DNA of 64,000 bases from Ypsolopha sequella (Eukaryota; Arthropoda; Insecta; Lepidoptera; Ypsolophidae): positions 7,105,977 through 7,169,976 of the forward strand of contig OW203989.1 in assembly GCA_934047225.1 (NCBI GenBank), read 5' to 3'. Positions 11,800 to 23,710 of the stretch are shown here, one piece after another (within the stretch, counting starts at the first letter, position 1; each line of letters begins with the position of its first letter). The notes under the pieces are model-generated. The model ran no database searches, was not told the origin of the DNA, and saw only the letters and a list, made by a program, of their open reading frames with translations. Made by a program: the position numbers and the translations under genes.

Positions 11800-13400
11800 A
11801 TATAAGGTCAGATTGAGCACATCATTTTGCATCAATCAGAACTGATCTCTATGACGTTTCCTTTTAGTTTAAAATAGCGCGCTCTCAGCCATGGCTGTTA
11901 CGCCAAGAAACACGCGCTCATGAATAACTGCGTTTTTATTTAATAACTCGGCTTCTAGATTAAGTTATGAAAATATTCCAAAATATTACGGGGTTACTGA
12001 TCACTTATTTTCAAGACAAATTTCAAGGCTGTATAAATTAAGGAAGGCCCTTTAACATTCGAGAAACATGAAATTTAAAGGTAACTATGTAATTTTTTTT
12101 CTATCGAGCGAACTTAAAGCTCTTGCGTTTTTTCTAAAATGTTTAGATCAGCCTTAGAATCTACTATCTATATTATTTTCACTAAGCCGATTGACCCATT
12201 TACACAATGTGAAATAGTCATTTAAAGTTGTGCATCCGACCTTCAAGCACGCATTTACAACGAACACAAATGTGATGATTACAAGCTTTGAACTCGTGAC
12301 CACCAGGAGTCGAGTACTAGAACTATTAAACCATAGAGGCCCTCAGAGATATTGAATAACGTTAACTTCATTTGATTTTGAAGCCTCTATTCTCGTAAAA
12401 CGAATCTTAAATTTAAGCGTTAGTTTATTCATTGCAAAATAGACCATAGCTCAAAGCAATAAAAAACAAAATTATCTTGCATTATTTTAGGTATTGAGAG
12501 ATATAAATTTAAGATTTTGCTGCAGCACGGGGCTAGCTGTCAATAAAAATATTATTTACGGCCGGCAATTAGAGTTAGCTGGAATTGTAATAAAGACTAT
12601 TGATTGAAACGATTTTGACGGAGACAGACACGTTTTCGCAAAAATATTCATTAAATTTTTTAGTTTCATATTTTATTTTTTTCATGTAACAGACTGAACT
12701 AAATAAATTAATATTTGAAAAAATTATTTGGTTGTAGTTTAGTTCCTGTTGTACATATTTATTTGTTATTTATTACTCACCACTTGCTGAACGTTGAGGG
12801 AAAACATCGGAAGGAAACCTGCATGCCCTAAAAAGCGTGTATTCGTCACGTTGGGACATAATAATCGTCCGTGAAACGCCGGTGTACCAAGTGTGGACTG
12901 TGACTTAAATTTCACAGTTTACACTTGGAACACCTCTGACACCCCCTCGGGGATTCATGTCATGACGACATATAAATATACTCGTAATATACGATTATGT
13001 ATAAGGTAACAGATTAGCATGGCATCTTATACAATATACATTCTTAACCACTTAAACATAAGTATATACTTCACTCTAACAATCCTCTACAAAAATGTAG
13101 TACCTAGCAAAATAAACCCTAATAGTTCACAAAGTGTTTTTGCCTCTATTGCGAAAGTCGATGATTCTGTAGAATTCTAGAATCGGAAGAAAAAGAAAGT
13201 AAAATTCCTGTAGAATGTAGAATTCTACAAGGATACAATAACTGCTCGGTTTGCTTAAATTGGATAAAAAGTGGACGGAATTATGTAAAAGGACAAAATG
13301 AAAAGCATCCGTTGTGGAAGAGCTTTTAACTCAAAAGTGTGTTAAGGTCGTATCAATGGGGTTCTATTATCTGAGTGGTACAGACGTAAAATACTGTAAC
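11800..13400. other. Non-coding, with a degraded non-LTR fragment
   Basis: From about 12780 to 12960, GGAAAACATCGGAAGGAAAC, CCTGCATGCC and CCAAGTGTGGACTGTG resemble the 3' region of lepidopteran RTE-type elements as I remember them. The rest shows nothing recognisable. Confidence 0.35.
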
Positions 13401-13418
13401 ATTAATTTGTTGAGACCA

Positions 13419-13804
13419 TCCATCCATCCATCCATCCATCAGCCTAGTTCGTCTACTGCTGGACATAAGCCTTTCCATGACTTTGCCACTCCCGGCGGTC
13501 ATCCTGGAAGAATTGCCCATATTCACACACGCTGGGCAGGTGGGTTGGTGAGCGCGGTGCCGGAACCCTCGCACCAGTGACGCCGCTGCCCGTCACCAGT
13601 CTGTTCCATATAAGGCTCGGCTATTAGGGATGGATATACCGCCATTCATCGGTCCCACGCATGGTGGGCCTCCTGGTTTTTTGCCAGTGAGCTGTCCTCT
13701 TACTCTCCCCCGAATTACTTCGAGGGGGTCTCCAAGTAAGATGGTGGTACCTCCACAGTCGAGCCCGGCATCAGCTCTACCACCTGCTAGAGACCAAGTA
13801 CTGC
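13419..13804 (-). mobile_element. Full-length SINE-like element, 386 bp
   Basis: Second complete copy of the 10217-10577 family, in opposite orientation. Perfect 11-bp target duplication TGTTGAGACCA (13408-13418 and 13805-13815). About 22 bp longer at the 5' head than the other copy. Confidence 0.8.
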
Positions 13805-13856
13805 TGTTGAGACCAAGTAGATATATTACAGTATTTAAAGGTTTAATTATATTATA

Positions 13857-14045
13857 CTAGCTTTTGCCCGCGGCTTCCGCGCTGATTTAGTTTGCATTTT
13901 TTCGGCATAAAAAGTAGCCTATAGTTACTCTATATATCAATCAATCAATCCGTTGCTTCGTTGCTGCGTGAAAGAAGGAGAAGCCAACAAGCTAACAAAC
14001 CAACAACCAACAAACACACTTTCGCATTTATAAAAGGGGTACGGA
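13857..14045 (+). repeat. GCCCGCGGCTTC-type repeat
   Basis: Begins ACTAGCTTTTGCCCGCGGCT, continues AAAAAGTAGCCTATAG, and ends with the TTCGCATTTATAA block that also borders the BEL/Pao insertion site. Whether this is Helitron- or SINE-like cannot be decided here. Confidence 0.6.
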
Positions 14046-14350
14046 TAATCAAAACTTAAATATAACTGAACATTAAATATTGTACAATAACTTGGTCTCA
14101 CCTATGCTACAATACGTATAAATGATCAAAAATGCCTGCACGGAATAAATATCTCCACATAAATCTGGAATATGTAGGTTCACAAGTCAGTAACTGTATA
14201 TTAGCGAAACAAGTTAGGTTAAACGTACAGCCTGTTTGGCCTTAAGAACAGCGAACACGTGGAGTGTATTAAAAATAAAAATGTCTAAAAAATTGTAAAA
14301 AAATCCATATCCAGGTCATAAAAGTTAATTATAAATCTACTTGTCCTTAC

Positions 14351-14490
14351 ACCATCCATCCATCCATCAGCCCGTATTCGTCCACTGCTGGACATAGGCC
14401 TCCCCCATATTACACCACTCTTGGCGGTCCTCAGTCATCCTCATCCAGCCGCTACCCGCAACGTCCTTCAGATCATCAGTCCAGCGGGCA
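14351..14490 (-). mobile_element. Non-LTR 3' end fragment
   Basis: CCATCCATCCATCAGCC followed by GTCCACTGCTGGACATAGGC, the inverted 3' terminus of a lepidopteran non-LTR element. 5'-truncated. Confidence 0.65.
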
Positions 14491-14825
14491 CACGCATCGT
14501 TAATTGTAAAATTTGGAATTCTAATCTTTTAACAAAAAATTAACAAGCAACGTTAAACTGTCATATGTGAGTTGTAAAGCACTTGTGTTAAAAAAAATGT
14601 TTCTTTATTAAAATGGGACTTCATCAATTATTTACTTTATTTAAACCTGGTGGTGTTTTTGCATCCACTTTCAAAATTTCAATCCAAACCACGCATTTTC
14701 TGAATTTCGGCTAAAGTTGGAAACAAGATAATTTTATAAAATTTCATGTGCCAGCTACTTTAACCCTCATAAATCTACGCGGCATTGAAAAAATATAAGT
14801 AGACAACATTTTTGTGAATTGCTAA

Positions 14826-15010
14826 ATTTATCATAATCATAATCAATCACAATCATTTTATTCATAAGTTTCATTACATGTCAATAGAATTAGATACATT
14901 AGATGTCAAACATTTATACAATCACATATAAAAAAATACAATATTAAAAAATATGTACCTAAGTACAGCCATACAAAATAAATAAATTAATTATATATTG
15001 AATGGATGTC
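14826..15010 (-). repeat. Inverted LINE-type 3' tail
   Basis: Begins with ATAATCATAATCAATCACAA and ATTTTATTCATAAG, which read in reverse give a hexamer tail of non-LTR type. No protein is recognisable. Confidence 0.4.
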
Positions 15011-15339
15011 AAACATTTTAATCAACAGGCAGGTAAGTCATCCTACCTTACCAGCTAATTACTTATGTATCAACGCGACATGAGTACGTCTCTTTATCTT
15101 TTTCTGTGCACGTATAACCGCATCACTTAAAAGGCAGTCATCGGCGAACCGGTCGCAAGAATCTCAACTCCATTACCTGCGTGTGACATCATTCTGAAGC
15201 CAACCCTTAATGCTTTATTGCTTTTAAGGTCACTTTAGGGCATTTGACAGCGATTTCAGGGCCTGTTTTGCTTCGCCAAATATGCTCTAGCGTTTTGACA
15301 ATTTAGCAGATTAAATCAGATTATTTTTCACAAATTAAA

Positions 15340-15740
15340 TTTGTATAACTAGTTCAGAAGTTAACTAACATTGTGTATTTTTCAGATTTGACACAAATAT
15401 CACAATTATCAGAAAAAAAAATCTGAAAGATCACTAAAATCACGAAAAACGTAATTTGGCGTTGCAAACATAAAAAAGAAAATTTTCCTTTCGTTATTTA
15501 AAAAAAAATACACAAACATTAAATTTTAATTTGCGTGATTTTTTTGTACAGGAAGAATGTTGAATGTTTGAACATTTATTTTAAAATAACGAAAAGAAAA
15601 AAATATATATAAAAATATGAAAAACTACTTTCATTTCTTTACACTATAATTTTTTTTCTAAGTTATATCCGTAGATTGATCATACTAGTTCCAACGCCAA
15701 ATTACGTTTTCCGTGGTTTTAGTGATTTTTCCGTTTTTTC
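15340..15740. mobile_element. Foldback element, family G copy 1
   Basis: Inverted arms near 15436-15475 and 15690-15735 share AACGTAATTTGGCGTT, and inner arms pair through CTTTCGTTATTTAAA. A second copy at 46600-47070 is split by a LINE-type tail. Confidence 0.65.
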
Positions 15741-16161
15741 ATGTGAAACAGACCCTAAATGTGTTTCATAAAAGTCGTAACTATTCGGTAAGTATACAGT
15801 TTTGTACTCTCTAAGTAATAATGCGCATACGCACGGAGAAAAACTATTTTTACAATACTACCAGATCGTTTTGTAAGAAAAACCTGTAAAACAAAAACAG
15901 AATTGTGTTATGTTTACTTGAATTTTTGTACACATACAATAAATGTCACATCACATATAGTACAATGTTTAAATGAACTATATTCAGGTTCACGGAACCA
16001 GAATTTTTTATCGGTGCAAATCTATAGCCAAGCGACCGGAAGTACCACGTGATAGAAAGTGTAAGGAAATACAAACTTTGCCGAACAGTGTTGCAGATTT
16101 GTATGCGCATTATTACTTTGAGAGTATGTACTGTATTATCTGTATACAATTATACAGAGTG

Positions 16162-18245
16162 TTAAGGCGATATGTAAAAGTTTTAGCGTCCCTCCCAAGT
16201 AGCATTTTACTCCATTTAAGAGTACACATTTAGTTCCCAGGTGTACTTGAAGCATTATTACAGTTCACTCGTGATGTATAAGCTGCATTATTGCGATTAA
16301 TAACACCTATACCTGTCTAAGGGACTTATAGGAGTGTAGAGTTATACTTTTAAACGATTGTTGGTGTTATAATACTCTAACAACTATCCTTTAGTCAGCC
16401 GTCTGACTAAGAGCATTATAGGAGGGTAAAGATACGGCAACCGCTGTTTAACGGCCTACTTGTACGATGTTATTGAGCTAGCATTTTAATAGAATACACG
16501 TGGTCATTTATAAAGCCAAAGGCTGTTATGTTTACTTGTTTTAGACTGTTATACAGCTAGTAGCTGTAGTAGGACTTGTTTGTGATCATTAAAATAACCT
16601 TTTTTTACTATCTGTACAGAAGTGTTTAAATGGCTCGCATGTGCACTGTAGGCTGTTAAAAGGACTACATGTGTTGTCCATTAACACCAATAGCAGTTTA
16701 TTTGTCCACAAGTACTACTCTTATTTGCTGTAAGCTGAACATGAATGTGAATGTGATATTCTATTACACTTATCCCACTGTGTATCTCTTAGTACTTAGT
16801 ACCTGGGCTAGGCGATTTAACCGACAATAATTATTATTGCGGATCTCTATAAAATGTTAGTATATTGAAAGAATTAAACGATGATACACACCTGAACTAC
16901 ATCTTAAAGCTGTACATAAGTTCACATTAGAATAAATTTATAGACGTTGGCTCTGTAGTGGTACAAATGTGGGACTTCATATAGACAACAGCATTCTAAC
17001 AGATCACATGTGAACCTATATACGCTCACCGCATTAAAATTGGAGTTATAGCAGTTCACGTAGCCGTATTTCATTTCCACCATTTTGTTCTACGTAACCT
17101 AAAATATGTACCAAATAAATCTTCAAAATTACCATGCAGATTAATCACAAAATACGCAGATAGAGCGATTGAGTTTTGGTTTCATTTTATAATTAATTAC
17201 CGTAGTATAATTATTATGCCAATATAATATCAAAAACTGAAAATTGTAGATTTCCTCTCAGCCAGTTTTAAATATTTTAAAATGAATATCGCGTTTTTTC
17301 AGAGGCGCGTGAATATTTTAGCTGTAAATATGTATACATTTCACGATAAAGTAGCATTCCCATGGCATTAACATTATTAAGTATTACCGCGTGTTATCAT
17401 AATTTTTTGTCCTTGATCAACTGGAGTTAATGTTTCTGATGGCACACACAAAACCAAACCAATGAGGAAATTAATAATAAAATAAAGAAATAATAGGAGA
17501 CATGTGAATTTGAGGTAGCATTGGAGTAATTTTGTGGGATTTTATAACTGTGAAGGCTGTGTATTTAGCCACTTGTTACTCTTTACTACACTCATGTACG
17601 TTGTATGGTTCACACTGCGTCCCATATAGTGCCGTAAGTCAGCCTTAAGTCCGATGTTACTACTTAAACTGCTATTATACTGCTAATGTACAGCCATAGT
17701 GAACTTAAGGCTGTCTAATTTGTGCCCAAACTGGTTCTATAAGAGCATTATAGCAAGCTATACAGCTCTTATACAGCTGACTTACACAGCTTGTAGAGTA
17801 CATGTGAACGACTAGACATCTTATATAGAACCCCGAATGCTACTTCTAGCTGGTACTCCATATGCGAAAAAACCCTCTGTGCGAGAGGGACGGATTCGTG
17901 GAAAAGTAGCAAAAAGTCGGTTTTTTATTACTATAAAATGTACTAAAGTTGTTATCAAAATTTTGCTTAACCAGGTTCTAGATATCGTTAAAACCCATCT
18001 TATAAAATATAATTGCAGTCCATATGTCATTCTAAATTGTCAAACGAGGAGAATTGGTGCTGAAAAAGACCTCATTTCAATAAATATTTCTATCGAGCCG
18101 AATTTCTCCAATTGCATTTCTGTTTTAATAGATCCCTAGAAAAAGATTTCAAAAATAATATACTATTTTATCAAAATAATATATTATTTACCGAAGTAGA
18201 TATGCAAGTACTTAAAGTGTCGATTTTTTTTCCGTAGCGCCTTAA
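16162..18245 (+). mobile_element. Family A MITE interrupted by the 1.65-kb TIR element
   Basis: The outer element has TTAA at both ends (16162-16165, 18242-18245), starts TTAAGGCGATATGTAAAAG and ends GTAGCGCCTTAA. Its left 35 bp and right 400 bp flank the inserted element 16197-17845. The uninterrupted relative at 37447-38305 shows this junction as TCCCTGTTACTGCATATG (read on its minus strand). Confidence 0.8.
16197..17845 (-). mobile_element. 1.65-kb TIR element, copy 2
   Basis: Reverse-orientation copy of 173-1832, with the same AAGTAGCATT ends and high identity throughout. A tract of about 45 bp near 17517-17560 is absent from copy 1. Inserted inside a family A MITE, so it is younger than that copy. 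Confidence 0.8.
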
Positions 18246-18456
18246 GAAGAAGTTGCGGAAGCCGGAAACTAGCGATACTACTCACACATACGAACAATTA
18301 CACGTGAAAAAATATGAGAAATCAAGAACAAAAAGTCAGTTGTTTCATACATTTTGGTCGGGTAGCTATGTAACTTTTCTATGGAATAGCTGTTTTTTCC
18401 CCGTAGTACTGGACGAGTACTATCGCCAGTTTCCGGTTTCCGCAACTTCATCTTAA
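18242..18456. mobile_element. Family E foldback MITE sharing a TTAA with family A
   Basis: Arms run inward from GAAGTTGCGGAAGCCGGAAA, complementary to TTTCCGGTTTCCGCAACTTC at the right. TTAA sits at both ends (18242-18245 and 18453-18456). The left TTAA is also the right border of the preceding family A element. Confidence 0.85.
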
Positions 18457-18506
18457 AAAAGAAAGAAAGAAGAAAGAAAATAAATTTATTGACGCGTTTA
18501 CAAAAA

Positions 18507-18899
18507 TAGTAGTTTATGCTACAAGGGCGCAAAGGAATAAATTACGAGGACGATTTAAAACACGAGCGTAGCGAGTGTTTTAAACGTAACCGAGTAATTT
18601 ATTGCTTTTACGCCCGTGTATCATACTACATTTTTCAATGCATAGTGTGAGGAAATGAAAACAAATATAATCTTGTGAACTTTAAATTATAATTGGCTCA
18701 AAGGGACTGTATCCAGAGCCGTTAAACAGTGGAAAAAAAAGTATAACGTCTATGGTACACAGGAAAGGCTGCAGGTTAGCCAACCATTGTAAAAAAATTA
18801 AAAAAAAATATAATAATAAAGCCCTAGGGCAAAATAATCGACTTTTTGTTCGGTTTTGATGCATAAAAAGTGGGCCTTTACGAGCACATGCATTGAAAA
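18507..18899 (+). mobile_element. Family B repeat, copy 1
   Basis: Begins TAGTAGTTTATGCTACAAGG and ends CACATGCATTGAAAA. Nearly identical copies lie at 24260-24650 and 42085-42475. The core has CACGAGCGTAGCGAGTGTTT and GGGCGCAAAGG with a matching CCGAGTAATTTATTGC. The minus-strand open frame seen in each copy is incidental. Confidence 0.8.
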
Positions 18900-19500
18900 G
18901 AAACTTATAGCTAACACAGTAGAAAAAGGTTTACTTAAGTAGGGAGTAATCTATAGATAAAAATAACAACACGACAAAAGGATGTAGCTCAGCTATGTGC
19001 CATCCAAAACAAGCTTTGGTTGGCGCTGGTTTTCAGCTACCTCCGTTACAATTGCAATTAACACCCCGTATATATAAAACTTTTTTAAATAAAAAAATTC
19101 TCTAAAATGGTTTAAAGTTTGAGTGTTTAAGTGTACTTAAAATACAAGTGGAACATGATCAAAGAATAAAACTTGCAAATAATGAGCGCGTTGATGTCTT
19201 TTCTTCAGTAATTTTAATTACTCATCTCAAATTATAACAACGTTTGTCGAGTCGTTTCTAAACAAACCTTTTTCTAGTTAATTTCGATGAGGTTATATTA
19301 GTTAAGCTTAGAAATAAAAAGAGTAAAACAATTTTCGTATTAAATATCTGTGAAATAATCATAGGCATTTACAGAAATATACTTTTAAAAAAGCAATATC
19401 TCATAACATCATATTTTGCAAACAATAATTTATCTACGACCTTCAAAAAATATCGACTTTATTTGTAATATTTTCAACTAACGATTTCACGAAAAATAAG
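18900..19500. other. AT-rich, nothing recognised
   Basis: Only a short GGCGCTGGTTTTCAGCTA block near 19020-19045 is shared with the retroposon tails near 26260 and 40430. Confidence 0.4.
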
Positions 19501-19509
19501 AAGTAGAAC

Positions 19510-19790
19510 ATTCGTTCATGAACCTCGGGTGCGTCGTCTCAGTAATGCGTCTTGAAGGCCAATCAGGATAAAGGGGGCGTTACACAGCCCTCCCAGAACC
19601 CGCGGCTTGTAGCCCGCAGAGATGAAGCCCGGGCAAAGACGAACTCATCAAGGCCCGTCGGGCGGCCGAAGACAACTCCCACTGTCGGGACTCATTTCTC
19701 GTCTCTGATGTTGGGTCACTAGCGGTTTTATAATAAATTGGCCCGATCGCAGCCCAGAATCGCGGTGTTATAATGTAACATCACAACATC
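19510..19790. other. GC-rich segment of unknown origin
   Basis: About 230 bp with clear GC enrichment (AGCCCGCAGAGATGAAGCCC and CCCGTCGGGCGGCCGAAG). No splice-bounded open frame fits. It could be an old retrotransposon terminal segment or a unique regulatory island. Confidence 0.3.
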
Positions 19791-19868
19791 GGATAAACAA
19801 TCTAGGTACTTATAAAACTGCTTTTGATGTTGCAATCTGTTCGAGAAGTGGACTGTATTTCTTATAGT

Positions 19869-20168
19869 TTAGTTTGCTCTGTCTAGGCGTAATTTCTTGG
19901 CATTTATCTTCACCGAATAATAGGTTAACCATTCACCTTGACCGCCGAGGTCTGGGTAGGAATCTGACACGTGGAAGATGGAGTAAACATGTAAGTCACT
20001 TATTTCAACAAGCTGGCCAGCTACACGATCACCAATAAGTTTATAAGAGTATATAACAATCTGAAATATCTTCTTTATCATCACCAGAGCCTTCCGACCG
20101 TGACAGGCACCGAATGAGCAGATCGTCCCAAAGGCTGGTTCTCTTGTAACTTCTACCAGCATTCTCAT
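19869..20168 (-). CDS. Unassigned 99-codon open frame
   Basis: An open frame on the minus strand with relatively balanced codon use for this AT-rich region; it includes SYPDLGGQGEWLTYYS near its C-terminus. I recognise no family, transmembrane segment or motif. It may be a fragment of a mobile-element protein or a chance frame. Confidence 0.2.
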   Translation of the reverse strand: MRMLVEVTREPAFGTICSFGACHGRKALVMIKKIFQIVIYSYKLIGDRVAGQLVEISDLHVYSIFHVSDSYPDLGGQGEWLTYYSVKINAKKLRLDRAN

Positions 20169-20363
20169 TAGTCGCAGGTATTGCGATTACCCACAGTATA
20201 AAAATAAATCTCAATGGCTGAAAACAATTGCCTTATTGCAGTATGAGAGTAGACAAAAACTGTTAAAATATAATAAAATATTAATTGTGATAAAATATAC
20301 TTTCAAGTGTTTCAAGCCATCTTTACTGCTACTGTAAAACAATTTTCGAACAAACATATTGAT

Positions 20364-20554
20364 TTATTATTACATACGGCTTGAACACTCACGTGTGATT
20401 GTTGTTGACTATATGCCAACCGTTTCACCGATACAATTTGGGCATTATCAAGGCTAGTGTCGTTCTTAGGACGACTACGCGGCGTTCACCGTCGTTTTCA
20501 AAGGGGCACTCAACTACAATCACACGTGAGTGTTCAAGCCGTCTGTAATAATAA
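20364..20554. mobile_element. Foldback MITE (CGGCTTGAACACTCACGTG arms)
   Basis: Arms of about 45 bp from TTATTATTACATACGGC to the complementary GCCGTCTGTAATAATAA, near perfect. The TTA/TAA-rich border would suit a PIF/Harbinger-type 3-bp target, but this is not proven. Confidence 0.8.
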
Positions 20555-20658
20555 TTCAGTATATCAGCTCACGTGAGTTTTAAAAACATATTGAACATAA
20601 AATAATAATTGACTTTTCTTGTCTTTTTGATTAAAAAATATAATTATAAGTAGTAAAA

Positions 20659-20691
20659 TATATTTCGACCACTAATTGTGGTCGACATCAG
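20659..20691 (-). ncRNA. Hammerhead-like hairpin (degenerate)
   Basis: The minus strand reads CTGATGT, then a 7-bp stem CGACCAC / GTGGTCG closing AATTA, then AAATATA. This matches the layout at 44318-44350 but has U where a hammerhead core needs A9, so self-cleavage is doubtful. Confidence 0.35.
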
Positions 20692-20978
20692 TTACACAAT
20701 TATATATAAAAGTTAAAAATTAATAATTATAAATTATAGGTACTTATGATATTACCTAAAAACATATTTAAATATATATTTTGACTTTTTAAGTTTAGCT
20801 TGAGAAACATGCAAATGTATAAAGGATATAAGAATACATATTGGTTAAGTTGGTTTAAAATTACGAGTATTCAATGATTTAATATCGGAACGTATACACA
20901 AGAAAACATCTAGATAGAAGATTGATTTTATACTGGTATGAATAAAATAAGTCAGGTACTTGTTTTTTATACATGACG

Positions 20979-21482
20979 TCATTGATAAAAACACGATTCT
21001 TTTATATCAATCAAAACCAGAAGACATTCCAAACAGGCTCTTTCATACGTAATACCTATTCCAAAAAGGTAATCAAACATTTTTTCAAAGGACGTGTTCC
21101 TAAAGGCAGCTTTTGAAATGTAAATCAGTGGAATGTTACAAAAGCAAACATACGTTAGACACACGGAAAAAGCAAAAGCATTTCTTAATGTAAAAGAAAT
21201 AAGGTTCTGCTCGTTATGTTTTGACTGTACGTCTATGTTTGGTGGCCCATACACGCGATTTGGCTTTAAAATATTGAAAGTATGAATAAATATGTATGAA
21301 CATCCTATATTATTAAGGTTTAAACGGAAATAGTGAGGTGGGAGGGGAATTGAGGTTTTTGGCAGATTATGCCATTTATAGTTTAAACCTTTTTGCCTGC
21401 TGTTTATTATAGCGTGGCTTAAAAGCCTGTCAAAAATGTTTAGATATAGTAGATTGTACAACAAGGGCATAAAATAATCCAT
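20979..21482 (-). CDS. Unassigned 167-codon open frame
   Basis: The longest open frame outside the BEL/Pao and LINE or Penelope remnants. It has hydrophobic runs (one near FAFSVCLTYVCFCNIPLIY) but no family signature. Its 5' end lies in a small foldback sequence (21468-21560), and Phe, Tyr, Ile and Asn codons dominate as expected from AT-rich DNA. Probably not a gene. Confidence 0.12.
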   Translation of the reverse strand: MDYFMPLLYNLLYLNIFDRLLSHAIINSRQKGLNYKWHNLPKTSIPLPPHYFRLNLNNIGCSYIFIHTFNILKPNRVYGPPNIDVQSKHNEQNLISFTLRNAFAFSVCLTYVCFCNIPLIYISKAAFRNTSFEKMFDYLFGIGITYERACLECLLVLIDIKESCFYQ

Positions 21483-22149
21483 TTTATCCTAGACTTTTAT
21501 ACGTTCGAGCCGAACGGCGAGGGTATATATTGAGTCGAGGATAAAATGGGTTTTATGCCAGAGTTATACACTCTACTTTTCACTTCGATTGCGAGGAAAT
21601 GAAACAGTGATATTGCTAGTAAATGACATATTTAACATTCAGTAGGTAATATTTAATGCAAATTTAAATAAACAGCTTAATGTATGTACCTTTTGAGAAA
21701 AAACAACACACCGCACCAGTTATTTTTAATTTTCCCGCATAGAAGTGGGAAGGCAAAGGGCACTTAGCCCATACAGCCATGTCCAAAGAACCTAAATACA
21801 AAATCAGACATGCATGTCCGTTTATTTATTTTATATTAGCTCCCTTTAAAGCCACTGTATATAATATCATTCTTGACCATCATCTGAAGCTTCTGTCCTA
21901 TCAGTTTGCGCTAATATGATAGAATCCTAGCGCGAATATTATTGAGTTTCAAAAAGTTTGTCTATGAAGTTGTACTGTGTACTGGCTGTATAGTCTATTG
22001 CCAATAGTTTTAGAAGAAAACTACTTTATGCCCAAGTAGATAAAATTCAATTTTATGCCGCTTATACCTAGCATAAACAAGAACTTTACGAGCATGAGAA
22101 GTGAAAAGTAAATTTGAAACGAGGATATGGTAAAATTACGTATTGTGCA

Positions 22150-22459
22150 TATTTAGGGTTCCGTACCCAAAGGGCAAATTGGAGCCGCTGTTCGTCTGTC
22201 TGTCTATCCGTATGTCACGGGTCTCTAGCTCTTAGACAGAATAAGAAAGAAATCTGAAATTTTTATATGTTGTGTAAAATGTTGACTCAAAACCGAATTT
22301 AGAATTTAAAATGGTATTAAATTATTTTTAGGGAGGGCTTCATACATGAAAATGGAGCCAAAAGATTTTTTTTTCTTTCCTTAACTGTGGGGTGTCAGTT
22401 TTTAGAACTCAATAAGTAGTGTATATATATATATATATATATATAAACACTACTTATTG

Positions 22460-22490
<31 letters not shown>

Positions 22491-22805
22491 TAAAAATAAA
22501 TAAATATGGTGCTATCAAAGTTGCCATTTTTAGACCATTTTTGTTACGGGATCTATCTCAATGGGCAAAGCAGTTAGGAATTTGAAATTTCTGTATATTA
22601 TTACCATATGCTGTTTCTAAACGTAATGTATAATATATAATGTAGTTTTAAGATTACGTCCCCGAATACTCAACCAACTTAATTTTGCAGTTTTTATGTT
22701 TAACAGAATTAGAGCATTATCTAAAATTAAATAAATATCTAGTTTGAAATAAATGGTCATATGTACGGAACCCTAAAAGAGCGAGGCCCGACTCGCACTT
22801 GGCTG
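22150..22805. mobile_element. Family C repeat with TA microsatellite
   Basis: Begins AGGGTTCCGTACCCAAAGGG and ends GTACGGAACCCTAAAAGAGC and CGACTCGCACTTGGCTGG, the inverted termini of a widespread repeat. A foldback (TA)n insert at 22415-22485 has arms AATAAGTAGTG / CACTACTTATT. Confidence 0.75.
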
Positions 22806-23213
22806 GTTTTTTTCATTTATTCGTGTTACAACTTTACTTTTCTAAACTTTATTGCCAGACTGTAACTAAGGACCCGGTAAATGCTCAGAGGCAAGGTTCA
22901 ACGATCCTTTTTGTGGGATATAAATAGAGTCAATCAGTACCATCGAAATTTATAATTATATCCCGGTTCAGAGCTCCTCACATCCAGATTTACTTTTCTT
23001 TCTGCGTTTCTATACTGCAATGATATAATGTTAATTTATATCTCCTTGCGATGGATAAATCGCCAAGTGTTCATTTATTTCTGTCATAATTTTATAATTA
23101 TTTCGTTGTATATGTAAGAAACTAAAATTTAATTTTGTGAAGTTTACGACAGTGTTATTGATCCTTGGCACTGATCACTCACCGAATCCCCAACATGAAT
23201 TAGGTTGTATCAA

Positions 23214-23635
23214 TTAAGGCGATATGCGAAAAAAATACGGGTGTTTCTTTTCTGTGTATTACATGAAATACACGGAAAATTATAATCAGTTTCTACTATA
23301 TGCATTTTAACTATATAATCTAGGGTTTGAAATTGGAAAACATGTTTGGATAAATTTTCCTCGATAGAAAGAATTGTTGAAATGAGGTCTTCAACACACA
23401 CTTTTTCTCCTCGTTTGACGAATAGAAACCATATACAGAACTCAAACATATTTTATTAGATGTGTTTTAACAATATCTAGATATTTGATATTTGAAATTT
23501 TGCTAGCTATTTTAGTTTTTTTAATAAAAATTGAAAACCAACTTTTTTCCCTTTTGCCCTGAATCCGCCCCTCTCGCACTGCGCGATTTTTCGCTTGGAG
23601 TGACAGTGACAAAAATAAAATTCGCATAGCCTCAT
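23214..23635 (-). mobile_element. Family A2 MITE, copy 1
   Basis: Begins TTAAGGCGATATGCG and ends TTCGCATAGCCT. A close copy at 34560-34982 keeps TTAA at both ends. Distantly similar to family A. Confidence 0.7.
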
Positions 23636-23710
23636 AAAATCACTTATATTTGACAAGACGGCCCCCGTACATGTGACATGAAAACTGGACTAAACTCTGC
23701 TCAGTGATCT

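Noticed and set aside
173..17845. 17.7-kb inverted structure read as a large palindromic duplication
   Set aside because: Only the two 1.65-kb arms match, similarity stops at the TIRs, and one arm is inserted in a family A MITE. Two independent transposon insertions explain it.
18682..18864. Minus-strand frames within family B copies (also near 42260-42496)
   Set aside because: The frame is not preserved in all three copies and lacks protein features.
20659..20691. Active hammerhead ribozyme
   Set aside because: The core has U in place of the required A9 and an extra C before stem II; kept only as a degenerate hairpin.
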